Below, one piece after another: positions 16,545 through 24,431 of a stretch of 64,000 nt of DNA. This stretch comes from Rhizobium sp. C1. GTDB taxonomy: Bacteria; Pseudomonadota; Alphaproteobacteria; Rhizobiales; Rhizobiaceae. A model generated the notes under the pieces. It made no database searches. It had not been told where the DNA came from and saw nothing but the letters and a program-made list of their open reading frames with translations. How positions within the stretch are numbered: the stretch's first letter is position 1; each line of letters starts with the position of its first letter. The stretch spans positions 1 to 64,000 of the forward strand of contig NZ_JAJNCY010000003.1 in the NCBI RefSeq assembly GCF_021026335.1, given 5' to 3'. A program made the position numbers and the translations under genes.

Positions 16545-17341
16545 CATTGGGCTTTTCTGGCGCGGCCGGCAATTAGCACGACGCTGGCGACGATGAGGAT
16601 GGACAGGAGGAGGATCGCGCCCGAGATGGCATAGATGACCGGAGATGCGCCCGAATTCATCTTGCCGAAGAGGACGACGGGCAGGGTGTTTTGCCGCCCC
16701 GACAGATAGAAGGCGCGGGTGAATTCGTTGAGCGAGAGCAGGAAGGCGAAGATGAAGCCGCTTGTCAGACCCGGCCGGATGAGCGGCAGGGTTATGTCGT
16801 GGAACTGTCGCCAGCGGCTCGCGCCAAGATCGTCGGCGGCCATGAGATAGGCCGGCTTCACCGCAGCGAAACTCGTGAGGATGACGATGAAGGCGAAGGG
16901 CATGGCCCAGAGCAGATGGCCGGCAATCACCGTTGCGGCCGAACTCTTGACGCCCGAATGGGTGAAGATCGCCGAGAGCGCCAGCCCCTCGATGACGCCC
17001 GGAACGAACATCGGCAGCACCATGGCCAGGAACCAAAGGCTTCGCCCCCATTTCAGTTCGAAATAGGCGAGCGCCGCCAGGAGCGATAGAAGCGTTGCCG
17101 TGATCGCGGTGACGAAGGCGATGAACAGCGACTGCCACAGCGCATTCATCAGCGCCGTTTCCTTCGGCAGCGTCGCATACCAATGCAGCGTCAAATCCGA
17201 CAGACCCGGCAGGCCGGGCTGTAATGAGGCGTTGAAGGAGATCGCCACCAGATAGAGCGGCGGTGCATAGATCACCAGCAGAGAGAGGATCGCCAGCGTC
17301 CAGAGAAGCAGCCGGTTGATCACGCCTTCATTGACCATCAT
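16544..17341 (-). CDS. ABC transporter permease, PotC-like
   Basis: Inner-membrane permease of 265 residues with six predicted membrane segments and a C-terminal-half EAA loop (AADDLGASRWRQFHDITLPLIRPG). It belongs to the polyamine/Fe type (PotC/YdcV-like) family. It is the last gene of the hydantoinase-transporter operon and overlaps the other permease by 4 bp. It pairs with the PotB-like product to form the channel. Confidence 0.92.
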   Translation of the reverse strand: MMVNEGVINRLLLWTLAILSLLVIYAPPLYLVAISFNASLQPGLPGLSDLTLHWYATLPKETALMNALWQSLFIAFVTAITATLLSLLAALAYFELKWGRSLWFLAMVLPMFVPGVIEGLALSAIFTHSGVKSSAATVIAGHLLWAMPFAFIVILTSFAAVKPAYLMAADDLGASRWRQFHDITLPLIRPGLTSGFIFAFLLSLNEFTRAFYLSGRQNTLPVVLFGKMNSGASPVIYAISGAILLLSILIVASVVLIAGRARKAQ

Positions 17342-18195
17342 TCCGCATCCTCACCGAAGAGGCCCGAGAGCTTGAAGAAGCCGTTGCCGACCAGCACCAT
17401 GCCGAAGATCGTCGCGAGCATGACCACCGAAATGGCGAAGGCGAGCGGGTAATTGGCGACCCGCATCACGTCGTTGATCATCACCGAGACGATGGAGGCG
17501 CCTGCCCCGCCCAGCATCTGCACCTCGGTCGATGAGCCCGCCACCATGACGAAGACGAAGAGGAAGCCGGCAAAAAGGCCCGCATAGGTCAGCGGCACGA
17601 GGATGGTGAACAAGGCGCGCCAGAAACCGGCGCCGAGATCGCGCGCCGCCGCCATCAGTTCCGGCGGTACGCGCCGCATCGACAGAAGCAGCGGGAAGAC
17701 GGCGAAGGGCAGATAGGAGGCGATGAAGCCGATGAAGACCGCGAAATTGCTGAAGAGCAGCCAGTCGAGTGGCGCGCTGGTGATATGCAGCGCCTGCAGC
17801 ATTTCGTTGATCGCACCCGTGCGCCCCAGAACCAGCCGCCAGGAAAAGGAACGGATCAGGTAGGAGGTGAAGAACGGAATTGTCATGAGGGCCAGGAGCA
17901 GCATCTGCACGCGCGGCCCCGACATGACGTGAACGGCGTAGGCCAGCGGATAGGCGAGAAGCGAACAGAGGATGGCCGCGCCGAAGGATTTGGCGAGCGT
18001 CGAGACAATCACGGTCCAGCGCCCTGCATCCATGATGGCCGCGTAGCCGGCAAGGCTCAGTTCCGGCTTGATCCAGTAGGTTGCCGGATCCCAGGTCCAG
18101 AAGCTCCAGATGACGACAAGCGCCAGCGGCACAACGCCGAGGACGACGACGACGGCGAGCGGCGGAGCAATGAGGAGCGTTCGTCTGAAAGGCAT
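17338..18195 (-). CDS. ABC transporter permease, PotB-like
   Basis: Inner-membrane permease of 285 residues, six membrane segments, EAA loop AARDLGAGFWRALFTILVPLTYAG at about 190. The TSYLIRSFSWRLVLGRTGAIN segment is typical of PotB/PotH-type permeases. It is followed by the PotC-like permease with a 4 bp overlap and preceded by the binding-protein gene at 62 bp. Confidence 0.92.
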   Translation of the reverse strand: MPFRRTLLIAPPLAVVVVLGVVPLALVVIWSFWTWDPATYWIKPELSLAGYAAIMDAGRWTVIVSTLAKSFGAAILCSLLAYPLAYAVHVMSGPRVQMLLLALMTIPFFTSYLIRSFSWRLVLGRTGAINEMLQALHITSAPLDWLLFSNFAVFIGFIASYLPFAVFPLLLSMRRVPPELMAAARDLGAGFWRALFTILVPLTYAGLFAGFLFVFVMVAGSSTEVQMLGGAGASIVSVMINDVMRVANYPLAFAISVVMLATIFGMVLVGNGFFKLSGLFGEDAE

Positions 18196-18257
18196 GGCAG
18201 GCGTCCGGTGCAGGGCGGGTCAGCGGGCGGCGAGGGCCGCCGCCCGCTTGTGATCAA

Positions 18258-19427
18258 TCAGGCGTTGCGCAGCTTCTGCCACCATTCTTCGTAGAGCTGG
18301 AAATTGTCCGGCCGCGTGTTCTGCCAATAGACCTTGCCGGCGAACTTCGCCTTCACATGATCCGCGAGCTTTGCCGCGGCATCGGCCTTGTATTCGTCCG
18401 GATGCGCCTTGGCATAGTCGACATTCTTGTCGGTCGGCACCATATAGCCGCGCGTCGCGCCCAGTTCGCAGCCATAGAAGCCGCCGAGAAGACCGTTGAC
18501 GAAGGCATGGGCCGCATCCGACATGCCGCGATCCACGGCGCCCTTGAGGAGGACCGTGTTGTTGCCCCACCCTTCATAGCCTTCGACAGGGGCGGCATAT
18601 TCGACCTGAAGCCCGCGCTTGCGGCCTTCATAGACGATCGGCTCCCAGCCGGTCATGGCGTCGACTTCCTCGTTGGCAACGAGCTGCACCCCCTGTTCCC
18701 AGCCGTTCCAGAACGTACGGAACTGGCCATCCTTCTTGTGCTTGATCAGGAATTCCATCACGAGGCCGAGTTCTGATTCCGACAGGTTGCCGGGATCCTT
18801 GATCGGCTTGTTCTCGGATTCCTTCAGATACATGGCGGTGAAGATCGCGCTGTTGATCCAGGCGTCTTCCATCGCGACGCGGCCTTTGAGTTTTTTGTCG
18901 AAGATCACGCCATAGCTGTCGACCTTGCCGAGCTTGTCGGGGCGGTAGATGATGGAGTCGGCGTTGACCACCGTCGGAATGCCGATCTGCTTGCCGTCGA
19001 GCCTGAGATAGGGAATGTCCTTGGCCCACTGCCAGACGCTGGCATAGTTCGGGATCTTGGAGACGTCCCAGGCAACGATATGGCCCTGCTTGGCCAGTTC
19101 CTTTTCCGCGCCGCCCTGAAAGCCGCCGACATCGAAGAGATCGTTGGCGTTGCCTGCGGCAAGACGGGCAAGGACCGGGCCGATATCGTTGCCGTTGTCG
19201 GTGAATTGTGGCGCGATGCCGGTTTGCTTGGCAAATTCCTGCCACTTGTCGCCGATGTCGAGCGTCGCCGTCGCCCAGAAGGCGACCGTCCTGTCATCGG
19301 CAAGCGCTCGGCCTCCCAGGCCGAGACTGCCGGCGGCAAGTGCTGCCCCGCCAAGCCCCATGAGCTTGAGCATGTCGCGGCGGCTTGCATTGCTGGAAAG
19401 CGGGCTGAATATGTGCTGTCGTTTCAT
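18258..19427 (-). CDS. ABC transporter substrate-binding protein, PotD-like
   Basis: Periplasmic binding protein of 389 residues. It has a twin-arginine-type leader: NASRRDMLKLMGLGGAALAAG with cleavage near residue 41 (GRALADD). The mature protein has the spermidine/putrescine-binding fold (VAFWATATLDIGDKWQEF at the start, QNTRPDNFQLYEEWWQKL at the end). The start at 19427 has GGGG about 9 bp before it; in-frame starts at 19436 and 19463 are possible. In this operon the ligand is more likely a hydantoin-, lactam- or oxoproline-like compound than a polyamine; this is inference. Confidence 0.88.
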   Translation of the reverse strand: MKRQHIFSPLSSNASRRDMLKLMGLGGAALAAGSLGLGGRALADDRTVAFWATATLDIGDKWQEFAKQTGIAPQFTDNGNDIGPVLARLAAGNANDLFDVGGFQGGAEKELAKQGHIVAWDVSKIPNYASVWQWAKDIPYLRLDGKQIGIPTVVNADSIIYRPDKLGKVDSYGVIFDKKLKGRVAMEDAWINSAIFTAMYLKESENKPIKDPGNLSESELGLVMEFLIKHKKDGQFRTFWNGWEQGVQLVANEEVDAMTGWEPIVYEGRKRGLQVEYAAPVEGYEGWGNNTVLLKGAVDRGMSDAAHAFVNGLLGGFYGCELGATRGYMVPTDKNVDYAKAHPDEYKADAAAKLADHVKAKFAGKVYWQNTRPDNFQLYEEWWQKLRNA

Positions 19428-19459
19428 TTTTTTCATTCCCCTTTTTATCCGCCGCGGTT

Positions 19460-20551
19460 TCACGTCGCGGACGGCATTCCCGAGTTTGGAATTGCAATGG
19501 CCGCCCCTTCCGACATGGCGAGCGTCACCGCGCTGCCCGGTTGAAGGCGGGCGGCCGGGTTGTCGCTGGAGACCGCGAGAGAGACCTCCTGTCCGTCGGC
19601 AAAGGCGAGGCGCAGATCGGTGGACAGCCCCCGGAAGGTCGCACCTCGAAGCGTCAGCGACAGCGCGCCCGGTGCGGCGCAGTTGACGATGCCCAGTCTG
19701 TCAGGCCGGACGGCCACAACCAGATCGCGCGTGTTGCCGGTGACGGCGCCGCTCAGCGGAACGGCCTGTCCGGCCACGAGCGCGAAGGCAAAGGCTCCGC
19801 CGGCGGCGGTCTCGATGCGCTCCGGCTTCAGCAGCGTCTCTATCCCGACGAAGCGGGCGACGAAGGCATTGGCGGGCCGCTCGAAGAATCGGGCAGGCGC
19901 ATCGACCTGTTCGATCCGCCCGCGATGCATCACGGCCATGCGGTCGGAAAGGCTCAGCGCCTCGTCCTGATTGTGGGTGACGAGAATGAAGGTCGCGCCG
20001 GTGCGCTTGTGCAGGCGGCCGAATTCGTCGCGCATCTGCTGGCGCAGCCGCTCGTCAAGGCCGGTCAAGGGCTCGTCGAGAAGCAGGATGCCCGGCTCCA
20101 TGACCAGTGCGCGGGCGAGCGCCACGCGCTGGCGCTGGCCGCCGGACATCATGCCGATCTGCCGCGGGCCGAAGCCGCCAAGTTCAACCAGTTCCAGCGC
20201 GTCATCGACCTTTTTCGCAAGCGCCGGCCCTTTCAGGCCACGCAGTTTCAGCCCGTAGCCGATATTTTCGGCCACCGTCATGTGCGGGAAGAGGGCGAGA
20301 TTCTGGAAGACCGTGTTGACCGGGCGCCGGTTCGCCGGAATGTCGAGCACGCTCCTTCCGTCAAAGGCGATGTCGCCGGAGGTGGGCCGGTCGAAGCCGC
20401 CGATGAGCTTCAGGAGCGTGCTCTTCCCGCAGCCGGACGAGCCGAGCAGCGTGAAGAATTCGCCGGCACCGATGGAAAGGTCGATGCCGCCAAGGCCCGC
20501 AACCGGGCCGAACATGCGTGTGACGCCCCTGATGTCGATGGCGATCGCCAT
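19460..20551 (-). CDS. ABC transporter ATP-binding protein, PotA-like
   Basis: ATPase of 363 residues. Walker A is GSSGCGKST, the signature is MSGGQRQRVALARAL, Walker B is GILLLDEPLTGLDERL, and the H-loop is LVTHNQDEA. A C-terminal TOBE-type domain follows (about 285-363). The ATG at 20551 begins MAIAIDIRGVTRMFG and sits 1 bp after the hyuA stop; a longer frame upstream overlaps hyuA and is not used. It energises the two permeases encoded downstream. Confidence 0.93.
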   Translation of the reverse strand: MAIAIDIRGVTRMFGPVAGLGGIDLSIGAGEFFTLLGSSGCGKSTLLKLIGGFDRPTSGDIAFDGRSVLDIPANRRPVNTVFQNLALFPHMTVAENIGYGLKLRGLKGPALAKKVDDALELVELGGFGPRQIGMMSGGQRQRVALARALVMEPGILLLDEPLTGLDERLRQQMRDEFGRLHKRTGATFILVTHNQDEALSLSDRMAVMHRGRIEQVDAPARFFERPANAFVARFVGIETLLKPERIETAAGGAFAFALVAGQAVPLSGAVTGNTRDLVVAVRPDRLGIVNCAAPGALSLTLRGATFRGLSTDLRLAFADGQEVSLAVSSDNPAARLQPGSAVTLAMSEGAAIAIPNSGMPSAT

Positions 20552-20552
20552 G

Positions 20553-22628
20553 TCAGCGGCCCTCCTGTCCGGAGGTGGTGCCCAGGTCGCGCAGCACCAT
20601 GATGCCTTCCGCCGTGACGCGCATGCTCTGGCCGATCTGGATGAGGCTCGTTGTCGTCGGCTCTTCGACCAGCGCGGGGCCGGCGATTTCGTCTTCGAGC
20701 GGCAGCAGGTCGCGCTCGTAGACCGGGCATTCGCGCCAGCCGATCTGCGCACCGAAATAGACGCTGCGGCTCCCCTTGAGCGCCGTTGCAAGCGAACGAC
20801 CTTCACGAGCAAGCGCCGGCAGCGTGATGACCGGGCCGTCGAGAACGGCTTCCAGATGCAGCGTCGTGATCTCGATGGCCGCTGACGGCAGACGGAAGGT
20901 GTAGGCTTTTTCGTGCGCCGCATGGAACCGTGCCGAGAAAGTCTCGACCGTATCGCCCGCCTCGAAATCGGCCACGACCCCATGTTCCTGCCCGCGATAG
21001 CGCGCTTCGAGCCGGTGGATCAGGCGGATCGGCGCATCCTCGCCCTTGCCGAAATAGGTGACCGCCTGGCGCTCCAGGGCGGCGAACCGGCGCAGCGCCT
21101 CGGGCAGAGCGGGGTCAGAAAGGGCGGCAAACCAGGTCGCTCGGAAATCGGCCCGCGGCTCGGCGGCCAGCATGCCCCAGGCAGAGAAAATGCCGGAATG
21201 CGGCGGAACGACGGTCGCCTTGACCGATAGCTCGCGGCCAAGCCGGGCGGCGAGCGCCGGGCCCGCGCCGCCGCTGATGACGAAGACAGCATCTCGGGGA
21301 TCGTGACCGCGCTGCACGGTCACGAGTTTCAGCGCGTTGATCATGCTGGCATGGGCGATTTCGACGATGGCCAATGCTGCATCCTCGACCGTCATGCCGA
21401 GCCTGTCGCCCACCGTGCGGATCGCGGCAGCTGCCTTGTCCTTGTCGAGCTGCATGGAGCCGCCGGCAAAGCTCCCCGAATCGAAAATGCCGAGCGCCAG
21501 CAGCGCATCGGTGATCGTCGGTTCCGTGCCGCCCCGGCCGTAGCAGGCGGGGCCGGGCGTGGAGCCGGCGCTTTGCGGACCGACGCGCAGCGCGCCGCGC
21601 TCGTCGAGCCAGGCAATCGAGCCGCCGCCGGAGCCGATCTCCACGATGTCAACCACCGGCACTTGCACCGGATAGCCGGGCGCGATGCGCGAATGTTCGA
21701 GCTTGTATTCGACATTCAGGGTTGGCCGGCCATCATGGATCAGTGAGCACTTCGCCGTCGTGCCGCCGACATCGAGATGCAGGACCTCGCTCTCGCCCAG
21801 TGCCTGGCCGATGCGCGCAGCCCCCGCCACGCCGCCGGCAGGGCCGGATTCGACCAACGTCAGCGGACTGGCGGTCGCCTGATCGAAGGTCGAGATGCCG
21901 CCGTTCGACTGCATCGCATAATAGGGGCAGGTCAGGTCGCGCCGCATCAGTGCCGCTTCCAGCCGCTCGAAATAGCGGCGGATGATCGGTTGTACATAGG
22001 CATTGAGCACGACCGTGTTCGAACGCTCGTATTCGCGCCATTGCCGCGACACTTCGTGGCTGGCGCAGACTGTCGCCTCGGGGAGTGCTTCGGCAATCAG
22101 CCGCGCGCAGCGCTCTTCATGTTCCGGATTGGCGTAGGCATGCAGGAAGAGAATGGCCACGGCCTCGATCTTCTCGGCCTTGCAGGCCGCGACGATGGGG
22201 CGGAGATCCTCTTCATGGAACGGGGTTGCGATCTCGCCTGCCGCATTCATCCGCTCTCGCACCTCGAAACGCAGCCGGCGCGGCACGAAGGGCTCGGGGC
22301 TGTGGAATTGCAGATTGTAGAGGTCCGGCCGGTTGCCGCGGCCAATTTCCAGCACGTCGCGGAAGCCGGCGGTGGTGATGAGCGCCGTGCGTACGCCCTT
22401 GCGCTCGGTGATCGCGTTGATGACGGTCGTGCCACCATGGGCGAAGAAGGTGACGTTGCGGGTGACGAGACCATCGGCGGCTTCCGAGGCCGCAATCGCG
22501 TTGAGTACGCCTTCCGACTGGTCATGAACCGTGGTCAGGCTCTTGGCTGTGAAGAGCGCGCCGTTGCGTTCGTCATAGCCGACGAGATCGGTAAAGGTGC
22601 CGCCGACATCGGTTGCGAGCCTGATCAT
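20553..22628 (-). CDS. hyuA: Hydantoinase/oxoprolinase family protein, subunit A
   Basis: Subunit A (691 residues) of an ATP-dependent amidohydrolase of the hydantoinase A / acetone carboxylase beta superfamily. The N-terminal ATDVGGTFTDLVGYD and the mid-chain LHLDVGGTTAKCSLI are the two phosphate-binding motifs of this ASKHA-fold family. Partners hydrolyse N-methylhydantoins, 5-oxoproline, caprolactam or related cyclic amides, or carboxylate ketones; substrate cannot be chosen from sequence alone. It overlaps hyuB by 4 bp and is followed at once by the transporter genes, so import and ring opening are co-expressed. Confidence 0.9.
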   Translation of the reverse strand: MIRLATDVGGTFTDLVGYDERNGALFTAKSLTTVHDQSEGVLNAIAASEAADGLVTRNVTFFAHGGTTVINAITERKGVRTALITTAGFRDVLEIGRGNRPDLYNLQFHSPEPFVPRRLRFEVRERMNAAGEIATPFHEEDLRPIVAACKAEKIEAVAILFLHAYANPEHEERCARLIAEALPEATVCASHEVSRQWREYERSNTVVLNAYVQPIIRRYFERLEAALMRRDLTCPYYAMQSNGGISTFDQATASPLTLVESGPAGGVAGAARIGQALGESEVLHLDVGGTTAKCSLIHDGRPTLNVEYKLEHSRIAPGYPVQVPVVDIVEIGSGGGSIAWLDERGALRVGPQSAGSTPGPACYGRGGTEPTITDALLALGIFDSGSFAGGSMQLDKDKAAAAIRTVGDRLGMTVEDAALAIVEIAHASMINALKLVTVQRGHDPRDAVFVISGGAGPALAARLGRELSVKATVVPPHSGIFSAWGMLAAEPRADFRATWFAALSDPALPEALRRFAALERQAVTYFGKGEDAPIRLIHRLEARYRGQEHGVVADFEAGDTVETFSARFHAAHEKAYTFRLPSAAIEITTLHLEAVLDGPVITLPALAREGRSLATALKGSRSVYFGAQIGWRECPVYERDLLPLEDEIAGPALVEEPTTTSLIQIGQSMRVTAEGIMVLRDLGTTSGQEGR

Positions 22629-24313
22629 GCGGCGTCTCCTGTCTTGCCATAAATTTCCTTGGCGCGGGCTTCCGTCAGGAAGCCGTTGCGAATGTCCTCG
22701 GCAATCAGCGCCGGTTCGCGTGAACCGGGTTCGCCCCAGCCGCCGCCGCCGCCGCTGACGATCCGCACGACATCGCCCGAGTTGAGATCGAGATGGGCGA
22801 CGCGGCCATGGCGCTCGACGCTGCCTCCGGTACGCGCAATTTCCAGCGCGTTGACCGTGCCTTCGCTGCCGCCATCCATGCCCCAGGGGGCGATGCGGGT
22901 GCGGCCGAAACTGCCATAGGCGGTCGTTTCGTGACCGAGGATTTCATATTCGCGCACCACGCCGTAGCCGCCGCGCCGGCGGCCGGCCCCCACTCCGCCC
23001 TCGACATTGAAACCATAGCGGCGGACCCGCAGCGGGAAGCGCGCCTCGATCACCTCAATGGAATAATTGTAGGTGTCACCGTCCGTGAGCGCGATGATCG
23101 CGCCAGCACCATCCTGCGTGGGCGTCGCGCCCCAGCCGCCATGCTGCGGCTCGATATGGATGAAGGGTTCGCCATGGGCATCCTTGCCGGCGATATAGAC
23201 CACGCAGAGGCTGGAATAGGAGCCGGCGGAAAAGCGCTCCGGCTTCAGCGGCGCCAGCGCCTTCCACATGAGTTCGGAGGCATGCACCGAGCCTTCGTAA
23301 TACCAGCCGGTCGGCGAGGGCTTTTCTGCGGTGAAGATCGTGCCGGGCGGACAGATGACGGTCAGCGGCCGGAACCAGCCTTCATTGGAAGGGGCCTGTG
23401 GACCGACAAGGGCTTTCACGATGGTCTTGACGGCCGATTGCAGCGCGCCTCGCGCGCAGTTGATCGGGCCGGACACGGCGGGCGGGCAGCCCGTAAAATC
23501 GGCGATCATCCGGTCGCCCTCGATGGTGACTGTGACCTCAATTGCGATCGGTTCGTCATTCACGCCGTCGCCGTCGATGATGTCCGCCGCCTCGTAGCGA
23601 CCGTCGGGCAGTGCGGAGATCGCCGCGCGCGCCTGCGCTTCGCTGGCGTCGAGGAGGTTCTCGAAGGCGGCGAGAACGGTCTCGGCTCCGTATTTAGCGG
23701 CGAGCTCGCCGACGCGCCGGTCGGCCACGCGCACGGTGGCGATCTGCGCATTGAGATCGCCAAGCGCGATGTCCGGCATGCGGACATTTTCGGCGACGAC
23801 ATGCAGGATATCGTCGTCAAAGACGCCGGCGCGCACGACGCGGACGCCGGCAAGCCGCAGGCCTTCCTGGAAGACGGAGGTCGCGTCCGGCGCAAGACTG
23901 CCGGGAACGGAGCCGCCGACATCGAGATAATGCGCGACATTGATCGCATAGGCGATGATCTGCCCGTCGACGAAGAGCGGTTTGACAATGGCGAAGTCGC
24001 AGGAATGGGTGCCGCCGGCGTAAGGATCGTTGGAAAGAAGAATGTCGCCATCGACGAGACGCGGGCCGAAGCGGTCGATCAGCGAGCGGACCTGAAAGCC
24101 GAATGTGCCGGTAAACAGCGTGATGCCGTTCATCTGCGCGACCAGCTCGCCATCGGCGGTCAGCAGGCCGCAGGCGAAATCGAGGATTTCATAGATGACC
24201 GGGCTCATGCTGGTGCGCGCCATGACAAGACCCATCTCATCGACGGTCGCCATCAGCTTGCCTTCGATGATCTCCTGTGTGACGGGATCGACGGTGCGGG
24301 AACCGGACAGCAT
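22625..24313 (-). CDS. hyuB: Hydantoinase/oxoprolinase family protein, subunit B
   Basis: Subunit B (562 residues), first gene of the operon. Typical segments are GKLMATVDEMGLVMARTS, LSNDPYAGGTHSCDFAIV (metal-site region) and RIAPWGMDGGSEG, with SGGGGGWGEPGSREP near the C-terminus. Together with HyuA it forms the catalytic complex. The ATG overlaps no upstream gene; an 118 bp gap with a strong palindrome separates it from the MalT-like regulator gene. Confidence 0.9.
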   Translation of the reverse strand: MLSGSRTVDPVTQEIIEGKLMATVDEMGLVMARTSMSPVIYEILDFACGLLTADGELVAQMNGITLFTGTFGFQVRSLIDRFGPRLVDGDILLSNDPYAGGTHSCDFAIVKPLFVDGQIIAYAINVAHYLDVGGSVPGSLAPDATSVFQEGLRLAGVRVVRAGVFDDDILHVVAENVRMPDIALGDLNAQIATVRVADRRVGELAAKYGAETVLAAFENLLDASEAQARAAISALPDGRYEAADIIDGDGVNDEPIAIEVTVTIEGDRMIADFTGCPPAVSGPINCARGALQSAVKTIVKALVGPQAPSNEGWFRPLTVICPPGTIFTAEKPSPTGWYYEGSVHASELMWKALAPLKPERFSAGSYSSLCVVYIAGKDAHGEPFIHIEPQHGGWGATPTQDGAGAIIALTDGDTYNYSIEVIEARFPLRVRRYGFNVEGGVGAGRRRGGYGVVREYEILGHETTAYGSFGRTRIAPWGMDGGSEGTVNALEIARTGGSVERHGRVAHLDLNSGDVVRIVSGGGGGWGEPGSREPALIAEDIRNGFLTEARAKEIYGKTGDAA

Positions 24314-24401
24314 GTATTACCCCTCTTTTTGTGGGGGAACTATGCGGCGGGATGGGCGGGTCGTGAAGCTGACCAGATGGGTAGGCTGGCACGGTCGCAG
24401 A

Positions 24402-24421
24402 CCCTACCCGATCGGGTAGGG
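24402..24421. promoter_or_regulatory. Perfect 20 bp palindrome before hyuB, candidate operator
   Basis: CCCTACCCGATCGGGTAGGG is a perfect palindrome (extending one more base pair on each side). A third copy of the GGGTAGG half-site lies at 24379-24385 in direct orientation, 35 bp from the right arm. It lies about 90 bp upstream of hyuB and just past the regulator stop. No U-tract follows on either strand, so it is more likely a binding site for the MalT-like activator than a terminator. Confidence 0.6.
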
Positions 24422-24431
24422 TTGCCTTCCT

